From: Nostoc flagelliforme FACHB-838 | Lineage (GTDB): Bacteria; Cyanobacteriota; Cyanobacteriia; Cyanobacteriales; Nostocaceae | DNA: 64,000 bases | Assembly (NCBI RefSeq): GCF_014698065.1 | Contig: NZ_JACJSI010000018.1 | Span: 40,881-104,880 of the forward strand | Direction: 5' to 3' | Part shown: piece after piece, positions 42,390 to 51,537 of the stretch | Layout: every line of letters starts with the position of its first letter | Position numbering within the stretch: the stretch's first letter is position 1 | The notes under the pieces: model-generated | Database searches by the model: none | Told to the model about the DNA's origin: nothing | What the model saw: only the letters and a program-made list of their open reading frames with translations | Program-made: the position numbers and the translations under genes

Positions 42390-44660
42390 ATGAGCAGTCT
42401 AGCTATAAATTCATCAGTTGATCTAGCCATTCCGGAATGGTTAAAGAAATGTTTGAAGGAATCATCGACAAGTAACGGCGCGGCTGAAGATGACCGAAGG
42501 CATAGTGATGCGGTCTTAATTGGTCGCGCATTTGAATTTGCTTACCAACTGCATCAAGGTCAATATCGCAAATCGGGAGAACCATACATTGCTCATCCCA
42601 TTGCTGTGGCTGAATTGCTGCGTGACTTGGGAGGTAGTGCTGCTATGATAGCAGCTGGATTTCTCCATGATGTAGTTGAAGATACAGAAGTTACAAGCCA
42701 AGAAATAGAAGAACGCTTTGGCCCTGAAGTGCGGCAATTGGTCGAAGGTGTCACCAAGCTTTCTAAGATTAATTTCACCAGCAAAACCGAAAGTCAAGCG
42801 GAAAACTTCCGGCGGATGTTTTTGGCAATGGCGCAAGATATTCGGGTAATTGTGGTGAAATTGGCAGATCGTTTGCATAATATGCGAACTTTACAATATA
42901 TGTCAGAAGCCAGCCGCCGCCGCAGTGCCCAGGAAACGCGAGATATCTTTGCGCCCTTAGCCAATCGGTTGGGGATTTGGCGGATAAAATGGGAACTGGA
43001 AGATTTGGCTTTTAAGTATTTGGAACCGGAAGCTTTTCGCCAAATGCAGGAGTATGTTTCCGAGAAACGGACGGCGCGAGAAGAGAAATTGGCTAAAGCT
43101 ACGAAGATGTTGCAACAGCGTTTGCAGCAAGCCGGAATCCGCTTTCAGGATATTAGCGGTCGTCCGAAGCACCTTTATAGCATTTACCAAAAAATGCACC
43201 GCCAGCAAAAGGAATTTCATGAAATTTACGATTTGGCAGCGTTGCGGATTATTGTTCAAAGCAATGAGGAATGCTATCGGGCGTTGGCAGTGGTTCATGA
43301 TGCTTTTCGCCCAATTCCTGGGAGATTTAAAGACTACATTGGGCTACCAAAGCCTAACCGTTACCAGTCGTTACATACTGGGGTGATTGGACTAACTGGC
43401 CGTCCTTTAGAGGTGCAAATTCGGACAATCGAAATGCATCATATCGCCGAGTATGGGATTGCCGCCCATTGGAAGTACAAAGAAACAGGTGGTTCTAGTA
43501 TTAGCCATTTGACAGGTACAGATGACAAGTTTACTTGGCTGCGACAACTGCTAGAATGGCAAACTGATCTCAAGGACGCACAAGAATATCTTGATAGCGT
43601 CAAAGATAATCTATTTGAAGATGATGTCTATGTCTTCACCCCTAAGGGGGATGTTGTTCCTTTAAGCCCCGGTGCCACGACTGTAGATTTTGCTTATCGG
43701 ATTCACACCGAAGTAGGAAATCACTGTTCAGGGGCGCGGGTGAATGGGCGAATGGTTCCACTGTCAACGCGGCTCCACAATGGTGACATTGTAGAGGTTC
43801 TAACTCAAAAGAACTGCCATCCGAGTTTAGATTGGTTGAACTTTGTCAGAACTTCGGCGGCAAAATATCGGATAAAACAATGGTACAAGCGATCGCGCCG
43901 GGAAGAAAATGTCGCCCGTGGGCGGGAGTTGTTAGAAAAGGAACTTGGTAAAACTGGTTTTGATAGTCTGCTGAAGTCCGATGCAATGGAGACTGTCGCC
44001 CAAAAGTGTAATTACCATAGCGTGGAAGATTTACTCGCTGGTTTGGGTTATGGAGAAATTACGTTAAACCTAGTGCTAAATCGTTGGCGAGAAGTGGCGA
44101 AGGGGCAACAACCAGCTTCTACAGTGCCGCTATTTATCCCCAAAGAACCAAGTACATCAAAAGCTTTGCGAGATGCACCTCCAACGACTTCTCGCGCCAG
44201 TGATTCGCCAATTGTTGGGGTGGAGGGCTTGGTGTATTATCTAGCTGGGTGTTGTACTCCGATTCCTGGCGAACCAATTATTGGTGTAGTAACGCGAGGT
44301 AGGGGGATCTCAATTCATCGCCAAGGCTGCCATAATCTGGAGACTGTGGAGTATGAGCGCTTAGTACCAGTTAGGTGGAACCCAGTCGCCGAAAATAGTG
44401 GTCGTCCGCATACGTACCCAGTGGATGTACAAATTGAAGCCCTGGATCGCGTAGGAGTGCTAAAAGATATTTTGTCACGGTTGAGTGACCAAGGGATCAA
44501 CGTCCGCCATGCTCAGGTGAAAACCTGTGCTGGTCAACCTGCATTGATAGACTTAGGAATAGATATACGCGATCGCTCGCAATTAGAGCAAGTGTTCGTC
44601 CAAATTAAGAAAATGAGCGACATTTTGAATATCTGCCGCGTTGGTCAAATTGACGAGTAG
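42390..44660 (+). CDS. rsh: Bifunctional (p)ppGpp synthetase/hydrolase, RelA/SpoT homologue
   Basis: Controls the stringent response by making and degrading (p)ppGpp. The 756 residues comprise an HD hydrolase domain (about 45-200: AHPIAVAELLRDLG, AGFLHDVVEDTEVT with the HD pair), a synthetase domain (about 245-370: the RFKDYIGLPKPNRYQSLH and LEVQIRTIEMHHIAEYG motifs), a TGS domain (about 410-470: DVYVFTPKGDVVPLSPGATT), a helical region, and a C-terminal ACT domain (about 675-750). The hydrolase and synthetase signatures both look intact, so it should be bifunctional. A terminator hairpin follows at 44672. The ATG 42390 start fits family length. Confidence 0.94.
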   Translation: MSSLAINSSVDLAIPEWLKKCLKESSTSNGAAEDDRRHSDAVLIGRAFEFAYQLHQGQYRKSGEPYIAHPIAVAELLRDLGGSAAMIAAGFLHDVVEDTEVTSQEIEERFGPEVRQLVEGVTKLSKINFTSKTESQAENFRRMFLAMAQDIRVIVVKLADRLHNMRTLQYMSEASRRRSAQETRDIFAPLANRLGIWRIKWELEDLAFKYLEPEAFRQMQEYVSEKRTAREEKLAKATKMLQQRLQQAGIRFQDISGRPKHLYSIYQKMHRQQKEFHEIYDLAALRIIVQSNEECYRALAVVHDAFRPIPGRFKDYIGLPKPNRYQSLHTGVIGLTGRPLEVQIRTIEMHHIAEYGIAAHWKYKETGGSSISHLTGTDDKFTWLRQLLEWQTDLKDAQEYLDSVKDNLFEDDVYVFTPKGDVVPLSPGATTVDFAYRIHTEVGNHCSGARVNGRMVPLSTRLHNGDIVEVLTQKNCHPSLDWLNFVRTSAAKYRIKQWYKRSRREENVARGRELLEKELGKTGFDSLLKSDAMETVAQKCNYHSVEDLLAGLGYGEITLNLVLNRWREVAKGQQPASTVPLFIPKEPSTSKALRDAPPTTSRASDSPIVGVEGLVYYLAGCCTPIPGEPIIGVVTRGRGISIHRQGCHNLETVEYERLVPVRWNPVAENSGRPHTYPVDVQIEALDRVGVLKDILSRLSDQGINVRHAQVKTCAGQPALIDLGIDIRDRSQLEQVFVQIKKMSDILNICRVGQIDE

Positions 44661-44671
44661 GTGATTGTTAG

Positions 44672-44702
44672 GGTGCGTTACACTTCGTTAACGCACCGTT
44701 TT
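44672..44702. terminator. Bidirectional terminator between rsh and the sensor kinase
   Basis: GGTGCGTTA (44672-44680) pairs with TAACGCACC (44689-44697), followed by GTTTTAA. It separates two convergent genes and belongs to the same GTGCGTTA family as 13748-13772. Confidence 0.65.
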
Positions 44703-44738
44703 AAGCGGCGATTTTAATTTCAAATTTCGCTGAAATAT

Positions 44739-45935
44739 TCAGCCTTGGACAATTGCTTCTAATGGCAAAATTACTGTAAATGTAGACCCTTTTCCTAACT
44801 GTGAATCTACTTTAATTTCACCATCCATTAACTGAACCAATCGAGAGACTATTGCTAAACCTAATCCTGTACCATCAGAACTTTGCACTTGGGGAACAGT
44901 TATCTCCCGAAAATAGGCATTGAAGATTTGTGCTTGAGCATCTAGAGAAATACCAATACCACTATCAATAATGGAGATAGCCCATTGCTGTTGAGATACC
45001 GTCCAGGACTGCAAATGAATTGAACCAAATTCTGTGTAGCGAATTGCGTTACTCAGCAGATTTGTGAGAATTTGCTGAAGCCGGAGTGGATCTGTGGTAA
45101 CTTGCTCTGGAGCGCGATCGCAATCTACAACTAAGGATAATTCTTTAGCACGCGCTAGCGGCTCAATCATCTCTATAACTGAATTTATTAACTCAGGTAC
45201 ATTAGTGAGAGTGGGGTGTAATTTCATCGCTCCAGCATCATAACGAGAAATTTCGAGAGTATCGTTGATTAAGCGCAGAAGAAGCCTGCCATTCCTGAGA
45301 ACTCGCTCAATACTTTCAATATTTGAATACGTGTCCTTAAATTCCGGTTGTTCACGATGCTGGCGCAGAAATAAGTCTGAGTAACCAATGATTGAAGTTA
45401 GAGGCGTTTTTAACTCATGAGCTAAATGAGAGAGGGTATCTTTATTAGCGCGAACCAAACGAGTTAGCTCTTGATTAGTCAACCGCAACTGACTTTGGAG
45501 TTGTTCAAGCTCTTGCAGCCTTCCTTGGGTGTAACTGTTAAAACAACGAGCGATCGCTTCATCAATTACTGTATCAATTAGGCGAACAGCTCTCAACACC
45601 TCTTGGGCAGATCCCTGTAATAAATCTTCTTCTAAAAAAGAAAAAATCACAAACCGCAGTAAGCGATACTCGCGTGCAATTTCTGCTGGTTCAAATCCTT
45701 GTTCAGCACGAAGTGTGCCGTGTTCTAAACTTGCATCTACTACTGTCTGCAAATCGCTTGTTTCAGATTCAGAAAGTACTGTTGCTAATGCTTTCAAAAC
45801 GCGGGGTAAGCTATCCCGTACAGCTTTGAAAGTAAGCTCATTAGTAGCTTCAATTTGTTGATCTTGGTAAACTGCTTCTACCCATTGATCAAGAATGGCA
45901 TCACTTTTTGCAATTAGAGTCTGACTAAAATCCAT
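44739..45935 (-). CDS. Sensor histidine kinase with RsbRD-type N-terminal domain
   Basis: 398 residues from ATG 45935 (the frame extends to TTG 45971). Residues about 1-160 form an all-helical RsbRD/globin-like N-terminal domain (MDFSQTLIAKSDAILDQWVEA, LEHGTLRAEQGFEPAEIAREYRLLRF). The His phosphorylation site is in HLAHELKTPLTSIIGYSDL. The ATPase domain has DPLRLQQILTNLLSNAIRYTE, IIDSGIGISL and GTGLGLAIVSRLVQ. There are no membrane segments, so the kinase is cytoplasmic and senses an internal signal. No response regulator is adjacent. Confidence 0.92.
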   Translation of the reverse strand: MDFSQTLIAKSDAILDQWVEAVYQDQQIEATNELTFKAVRDSLPRVLKALATVLSESETSDLQTVVDASLEHGTLRAEQGFEPAEIAREYRLLRFVIFSFLEEDLLQGSAQEVLRAVRLIDTVIDEAIARCFNSYTQGRLQELEQLQSQLRLTNQELTRLVRANKDTLSHLAHELKTPLTSIIGYSDLFLRQHREQPEFKDTYSNIESIERVLRNGRLLLRLINDTLEISRYDAGAMKLHPTLTNVPELINSVIEMIEPLARAKELSLVVDCDRAPEQVTTDPLRLQQILTNLLSNAIRYTEFGSIHLQSWTVSQQQWAISIIDSGIGISLDAQAQIFNAYFREITVPQVQSSDGTGLGLAIVSRLVQLMDGEIKVDSQLGKGSTFTVILPLEAIVQG

Positions 45936-46149
45936 CTTTTGCTCAACTAAACACAGCGAAGCCTGTTCCAATAGGGGTAGATTAGTACGGCTGATGTTAA
46001 GTTCGCACCTAGCATAAGATAGAAATGACGGCTTCTTTCACTATCAACGCTAAAGCGATCGCTTCACAAAACGGTTTGTGTGACAGACATAATACGAAAA
46101 CTCAAGACCATTAAAATTTTGAGTGTATTTATATAGATATCTTTTGCAG

Positions 46150-46170
46150 AAACGCGATTAATCGCGTCTC
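46150..46170. repeat. AACGCGATTAATCGCGTCTC palindrome
   Basis: A copy of the GCGATTAATCGC palindrome family in the spacer 45936-46289 between the sensor kinase and the restriction-modification gene; no other feature was recognised there. Confidence 0.7.
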
Positions 46171-46289
46171 TTAGTTTTTACGGACATCCCAAAACAACTA
46201 GAATTTTTCTTCGTATTTAAACTGAGGTTATATAAGTGATATAGCAGCTAAATTGGGCAGATTAGAAAATTATAAAAGTTTGATAAAGT

Positions 46290-48992
46290 ATGTCCAAACT
46301 TCTGGTTAGTCAATATCACACAGAAGTAGAAAGAATTATCCAATATGGCGGTTCACGTAAGGAAACATCGATTCGGGTTGCATTTCAAAACTTAGTTAAT
46401 GAATATTGCAAACCTAGAGAATTTAGGCTTATCCCTGAATTAGATTATAAAACACCTAGTGGCAGACTTGTTTATCCAGATGGCACTGTTAAAGATGCTT
46501 TGCGTTTAGATTGGGGCTACTGGGAAAGTAAAGATGAATATGACAATTTAGACCAAGAAATTGAGAAAAAGCTCATAAAAGGCTATCCAGATAGTAACAT
46601 TCTGTTTGAAGACTCGCAAACAGCAGTTTTAATTCAGGGTGGACAAGAAACTATGCGCGTCCCGATGAAAGATGCTGACGCGCTGGATGGGATAATTACA
46701 TATTTTATAAATTATGTTCGCCCAGAAGTTAAAGATTTTCGTGAGGCAATTGAAACTTTTAAGCAAGACTTACCGACTGTTTTAAATGCTTTGCGTGACT
46801 TAATTGATAGTCAAATCGAAACAAACGCAGCTTTTCAAACAGCGAGGGCTAAATTTTGGGGTATCTGCAAAGAATCAATTAATCCTGAAGTCACTTTGCT
46901 GGATGTTAGAGAAATGATGATTCAGCATATTTTAACTGAAGATATCTTTATCAGCATTTTTAATGAGTCTCAGTTTCATCGAGAAAATAATATTGCTCGT
47001 GAATTAAAAACTATCATCGATACCTTTTTTACAGGTAGCACTAAAAAGAATACTCTTGGTACTATTGAACGTTACTATGGAGTTATTAGAAGAACTGCTG
47101 CGAATATTTACAATCATCATGAAAAGCAGAAGTTTTTAAAAGTGCTTTATGAGAACTTCTATAAAGCATATAATCCGAAAGCGGCTGACAGGCTAGGTAT
47201 TGTTTACACGCCAAATGAAATTGTGCGCTTCATGATTGAAAGTGTAGATTATTTAGTTAATAAAAATGCTATGAGTGTAGAGAATACAGAGCGAATTAAA
47301 CGGCAAAATGAAAGTAAAATATCAGTAATTATTGGTAATCCTCCATATAATGCTAAACAAGAAAATTTTAACGACAATAATTCTAATCGTTGTTATGGAG
47401 CAATAGATAAGCTAATAAAAAATACTTACATCAAATATAGTAAAGCTCAGAATAAAATTGTTGTTTATGATATGTATACTCGTTTTATTCGCTGGGCAAC
47501 TGATAGATTAAGTCACAATGGAATTTTAGCATTTATTACTAATTCATCTTTTATTGATGCTAGAACATTCGACGGACTTAGAAAAGTTGTTAGTGATGAA
47601 TTTAGTGATATTTATATTGTTGATTTGCATGGAGACGTTAGGAAAAATCCTAAGCTATCAGGTACGACACATAATGTTTTTGGTATTCAAACTGGAGTTG
47701 CGATTATTTTTATGATAAAGAGGCAAGTAAATAACGGTACACCTTGCAAAATATTTCATACTCGCCGCCCAGATTTTGATACAGTAGAAGAAAAGTTAAA
47801 ATTTTTAGCTGAAACTAAATTTACTGATATTCATTTTGAACATATTACACCGGATAAAAATCATAACTGGATTAACCAGACAGATAATGATTTTGATAAT
47901 CTTTTACCATTAGTTGATAAAGATGTAAAAGCTGGCAAAGTACAGGAAGCAGTTTTTAAGTTATTTTCTAGAGGAGTTGCAACCCAAAGAGATGAATGGG
48001 TATATGATTTATGTGAGCATAATCTAACTGATAAAATGAAGTACTTTGTCAAAGTTTATCAACATCAGTTAGCTCATAAAGGTGATGAAGTTTCGCAACA
48101 AATCAAATGGGATGAAGATTTAATAAGTTATTTGAAAAGAGGAATAAATAAAAATTTTGATGCTGCAAACCTCAAATCCAGCCTCTACAGACCTTTTTAT
48201 AAAGAAAAACTGTACTTTGATAAACACTTTAATGGTAGAACCTATCAATGGTTTAGTATTTACAAAAAAGATGAAAATAATTACTATATTTGTCTGCCTG
48301 GAATTGGTGCATCAAAACCCTTTCAATGCCTAATGACAAATCAGATTACCTGTCTTGATTTTCTTGAGAAAACTCAGTGTTTTTCTCTCTACTATTACGA
48401 TAAAGATGGAAACCGCATCGACAATATCACCGACTGGGGATTAACCCAATTTCAAACCCATTACAAGGACTCCACAATTAGCAAATTAGATATTTTCCAC
48501 TACACCTACGCAGTCTTGCACAATCCCGCTTATCGCACCAAATACGAACTCAACCTAAAACGAGAGTTTCCCCGCATATCCTTCTATGATGATTTTCATC
48601 AATGGGTTAACTGGGGTAAACAGTTGATGGATTTGCACATCAATTATGAAACTGTCGAACCCTATCCTTTAAAACGAATTGATTTACCTCTCGCTACAAA
48701 TAGGATACCAAAGGCAAAACTCAAAGCCGATGCAGCCAATGGAACCATTATTTTAGATGATGTCACAACCCTAGAAGGTGTCCCCAAAATTGCTTGGGAA
48801 TATCGCCTTGGCAACCGTTGTGCTTTAGAGTGGATATTAGATCAATACAAAGAAAAGAAACCTAAAGACCCGACAATTGCTGAAAAATTCAATACATATC
48901 GCTTTGCAGATTACAAAGAACAGGTAATAGATTTATTACAAAGAGTCTGCACCGTCAGCGTGGAAACAATGCAGATTATTCAACAGATTTAA
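46290..48992 (+). CDS. Single-chain restriction-modification protein with missing SAM motif I
   Basis: 900 residues. The N-terminus carries a PD-(D/E)xK-like nuclease site (D64 and E79-S80-K81 in WGYWESKDE). A helical middle region follows, then the start of an N6-adenine methyltransferase (RLGIVYTPNEIVRFMIESVD). The catalytic motif IV is NPPY (350-353), and a long target-recognition region reaches the C-terminus. In this family, Y-T-P-x-E-I-V is followed by about 90-110 residues holding the SAM-binding motif D-P-A-T-G-T-G-T-F. Here the sequence passes straight from VDYLVNKN to AMSVENTERIKRQ near residue 325, without a frameshift. It looks like an in-frame deletion, so methylation is probably lost. 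Confidence 0.85.
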   Translation: MSKLLVSQYHTEVERIIQYGGSRKETSIRVAFQNLVNEYCKPREFRLIPELDYKTPSGRLVYPDGTVKDALRLDWGYWESKDEYDNLDQEIEKKLIKGYPDSNILFEDSQTAVLIQGGQETMRVPMKDADALDGIITYFINYVRPEVKDFREAIETFKQDLPTVLNALRDLIDSQIETNAAFQTARAKFWGICKESINPEVTLLDVREMMIQHILTEDIFISIFNESQFHRENNIARELKTIIDTFFTGSTKKNTLGTIERYYGVIRRTAANIYNHHEKQKFLKVLYENFYKAYNPKAADRLGIVYTPNEIVRFMIESVDYLVNKNAMSVENTERIKRQNESKISVIIGNPPYNAKQENFNDNNSNRCYGAIDKLIKNTYIKYSKAQNKIVVYDMYTRFIRWATDRLSHNGILAFITNSSFIDARTFDGLRKVVSDEFSDIYIVDLHGDVRKNPKLSGTTHNVFGIQTGVAIIFMIKRQVNNGTPCKIFHTRRPDFDTVEEKLKFLAETKFTDIHFEHITPDKNHNWINQTDNDFDNLLPLVDKDVKAGKVQEAVFKLFSRGVATQRDEWVYDLCEHNLTDKMKYFVKVYQHQLAHKGDEVSQQIKWDEDLISYLKRGINKNFDAANLKSSLYRPFYKEKLYFDKHFNGRTYQWFSIYKKDENNYYICLPGIGASKPFQCLMTNQITCLDFLEKTQCFSLYYYDKDGNRIDNITDWGLTQFQTHYKDSTISKLDIFHYTYAVLHNPAYRTKYELNLKREFPRISFYDDFHQWVNWGKQLMDLHINYETVEPYPLKRIDLPLATNRIPKAKLKADAANGTIILDDVTTLEGVPKIAWEYRLGNRCALEWILDQYKEKKPKDPTIAEKFNTYRFADYKEQVIDLLQRVCTVSVETMQIIQQI

Positions 48993-49054
48993 GTGTAGCC
49001 GATTCTTTCTTTTTCAGTAACTGATAAGTAGGTAGGCATGATTAAATATAAGAT

Positions 49055-49119
49055 GCCATTGCGAGTGAAGCGAAGCAATCCCAGAGACTTTGCGATTGCT
49101 TCGCTTCACTCGCAATGAC
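49055..49119. repeat. MITE-like inverted repeat, copy 2
   Basis: Arms at 49055-49080 and 49094-49119 (CCATTGCGAGTGAAGCGAAG and its complement) match in 25 of 26 positions. It is a second copy of the element at 18779-18843. Confidence 0.8.
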
Positions 49120-49176
49120 GGAACATATTATATTTATTTACGCCCATTTACTTACCACAATTTATATAAACAGCTT

Positions 49177-49211
49177 GTTTTGTGACGGGGATTAAAACCC
49201 CGTCACAAAAC
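49177..49211. terminator. Perfect 14-bp hairpin downstream of hpnH
   Basis: GTTTTGTGACGGGG (49177-49190) and CCCCGTCACAAAAC (49198-49211) pair over ATTAAAA. It lies between the convergent restriction-modification and hpnH genes. It may act as a terminator, though no T run follows; it may also be a dispersed repeat. Confidence 0.5.
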
Positions 49212-49257
49212 AATACGCTTAGGTTCAGGGTTATTGGTGTAGATGATTGGTTTTTTA

Positions 49258-49411
49258 AGACGCGATAAATCGCGTCTCTACATCTGGGTTTTGTTGCTCA
49301 TTGTGAACTGTATTGCGTCACAAAACATAATTACGAATTACGTTAGCGTAGCGGTAGCGAGTCAGACGCTCCTACGTCGCTAACGCTACGCTATCGAGCG
49401 TCATGACGAAT
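49258..49411. repeat. GCGATAAATCGC palindrome and GCGTAGCGGTAGCGAGTC element
   Basis: AGACGCGATAAATCGCGTCT at 49258-49277, then AATTACGAATTACG, GCGTAGCGGTAGCGAGTC and GCTAACGCTACGCTATCGAG to 49411. The second part matches the element upstream of the methyltransferase at 5590-5645. Confidence 0.65.
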
Positions 49412-49413
49412 TA

Positions 49414-50433
49414 CTAACTCCTGCCAAACACACTACCAAGGGCACGCGCCATATTTTGCGGCTGCATCGCATCCATCGCGGCGGTGGGTTCGTAACCGCA
49501 GTGAACCATACAATCGGCACACTTGGGATTACCACTCTTCTGGCCATATTGACTCCAGTCAGTTTGTGCTAGTAATTCCTTGAAAGTAGAGTAATAACCT
49601 TCGTTCAGCAGATAGCAAGGTTTTTGCCAACCGAGAACGCTATAACTAGGGCTACCCCAAGGTGTGCATTCGTAGTCTTTTTCACCTGTGAGAAAATCTA
49701 GAAAGAGCGGATTGTGATTGAAGTTCCAGTTTTTTTCGCCACTTCTGTATGGAGCCAGAATTTCCCGGAAGAGGGCGCGTGTTTGTTCGCGGTGGAGAAA
49801 ATGATCTTGATCTGGCGCCCACTCGTAACTGTAACCAGGAGAAATCATCATCCCGTCAGTATTTAGTGTTTCCAGAAAGTCAAAGAACTCTTGCATATCT
49901 TGGGGTTGAGTACCCTCAAAGATGGTGGTGTTAGTGGTGACACGAAAGCCCTTAGCTTTAGCGGCGCGAATGGCTTTGACAGCAATATCAAAAACACCTT
50001 TGCGATCGACACATTGATCGTGCAATTCCCGCATCCCATCCAAATGCACACTAAAAGTTAGGTAAGGGGAAGGTTGAAACTTATCCAGACTCTTTTCTAA
50101 TAACAAACCGTTGGTACACAAGTAAATATATTTCTTGCGCTCAATTAATCCCTGGACAATCTCATCAATCTGGGGATGTAGCAGAGGTTCTCCCCCAGGA
50201 ATTGAGACAACCGGTGCGCCGCACTCTTCCACTGCGGCAAAACACTGTTCGGGAGTGAGATTTTGCTTTAAAATTTCCTTTGGATGTTGGATTTTACCAC
50301 AACCAGTACAAGCTAAATTACAACGAAAAAGAGGTTCCAACATCAATACCAAGGGGAAGCGTTTACGCCCTTTCAAACGCTGCGTAACCAGATACTTCCC
50401 AATATCCATCGCTTGTTGTAGATTAACTGCCAT
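49414..50433 (-). CDS. hpnH: Hopanoid biosynthesis radical SAM protein HpnH
   Basis: Attaches a 5'-deoxyadenosyl group to hopene, giving adenosylhopane, the first step of C35 hopanoid side-chain synthesis. The radical SAM cluster motif is [10 protein letters not shown] (C-x3-C-x2-C), with [16 protein letters not shown] as the SAM-binding GGE motif and a Cys-rich C-terminus ([12 protein letters not shown]). The start is set at ATG 50433 ([19 protein letters not shown]), preceded by GAGGAG; the frame runs on to 50481 but that addition is unlike the family. It is the last gene of a minus-strand group RND permease, hpnA, hpnH. Confidence 0.93.
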   Translation of the reverse strand: MAVNLQQAMDIGKYLVTQRLKGRKRFPLVLMLEPLFRCNLACTGCGKIQHPKEILKQNLTPEQCFAAVEECGAPVVSIPGGEPLLHPQIDEIVQGLIERKKYIYLCTNGLLLEKSLDKFQPSPYLTFSVHLDGMRELHDQCVDRKGVFDIAVKAIRAAKAKGFRVTTNTTIFEGTQPQDMQEFFDFLETLNTDGMMISPGYSYEWAPDQDHFLHREQTRALFREILAPYRSGEKNWNFNHNPLFLDFLTGEKDYECTPWGSPSYSVLGWQKPCYLLNEGYYSTFKELLAQTDWSQYGQKSGNPKCADCMVHCGYEPTAAMDAMQPQNMARALGSVFGRS

Positions 50434-50553
50434 TGTTACGATCGCTCCTCTTTTAGATATAAATACACCACAGGAAAACATAAAACCTTCGTAGGGGAGT
50501 ACATCTGTGCGCCCCTACTGCCTATTCCATCTACACATTAATTGCTATATTTC

Positions 50554-51537
50554 TCATTTGACATAACCCTGAGCCACAAACCAATCCACAGCCTCCTTGA
50601 GTGCAGCGTTCAGCGAAGATTGAGGTAGACCCAATTCTCGGACAGCTTTTGTAGCATTATAATACATAGGTTGTTTCGCCATCCGAACGCCATCCAATGG
50701 CACTGAGGGCGATTTTCCCAGGGGGGCAAGAATCTTTTCATCAACCCAGGCAACGCTAAGGGGCAACCAAGCGGGAACAGTTTGGTGAGGTGCTTTTAGA
50801 CCTGTGATATCGGCGAGTTGTTCGAGTAGTTGCTTTAAACTGAGGTTTTGATGACCTAAGATATAGCGATCGCCTGATTTCCCTCGCTGCAAAGCCAGTA
50901 AATGCCCCCATGCCACATCACGCACATCGATAAAATTCAAACCAGTATCCAAGTAAAAAGGCATTTGCCTTCGTAAAAACCGTAGAATTATATCACCTGT
51001 AGGGGTAGGTTTGATATCCAATGACCCAATTGGGCTGCTGGGATTGACAATAACTACCTCCTGACCTGTAGCAACGGCTTGCATGGCTTCTTGTTCAGCC
51101 AGAAACTTAGACTTTTTATACTCACCCACCAACTTTTCTACGGGACTTTGATGTCTTTCATCGACAACTTCCCCAGATGATCCTACCCCAATTGCCGCAA
51201 CTGAACTTGTGTAAACGGTGCGCTCAATGTTAGCTTTACGAGCGGCTGCCAACACATTGCGCGTACCCAAAACATTGTGACGATGCAGTAATTCTCGGTC
51301 TGTTTGCCAGAGGGAATAATGGGCTGCCACATGAAATAAATATTGACAACCTGCCATCTGTTGCCAAAGATTTGGATCGTTCAAATCGCCTTTAACAATT
51401 TCCACATCCAAACCGCGGAGATTCTCCAAATTGCTGCTTGAGCGTGCCAGTGCTTTGACTGTGTAACCCTGTTGCAGCAACAACCGTACCAAGTGGGCAC
51501 CAATAAAACCCGTACCTCCTGTGACAAAAGCTTGCAT
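50554..51537 (-). CDS. hpnA: Hopanoid-associated sugar epimerase HpnA
   Basis: Extended SDR/NAD-dependent epimerase, 327 residues. The NAD-binding motif is FVTGGTGFIGAHLVRLL and the active-site motif is VGEYKKSKFLAEQEA (Y-x3-K), with LFHVAAHYSLW and VYTSSVAAIGVG between them. The gene is regularly linked to hopanoid clusters; the substrate is not settled. Its ATG overlaps the stop of the RND gene by one base (TAATG at 51537-51539), so the two are translationally coupled. hpnH follows 73-120 bases later. Confidence 0.88.
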   Translation of the reverse strand: MQAFVTGGTGFIGAHLVRLLLQQGYTVKALARSSSNLENLRGLDVEIVKGDLNDPNLWQQMAGCQYLFHVAAHYSLWQTDRELLHRHNVLGTRNVLAAARKANIERTVYTSSVAAIGVGSSGEVVDERHQSPVEKLVGEYKKSKFLAEQEAMQAVATGQEVVIVNPSSPIGSLDIKPTPTGDIILRFLRRQMPFYLDTGLNFIDVRDVAWGHLLALQRGKSGDRYILGHQNLSLKQLLEQLADITGLKAPHQTVPAWLPLSVAWVDEKILAPLGKSPSVPLDGVRMAKQPMYYNATKAVRELGLPQSSLNAALKEAVDWFVAQGYVK

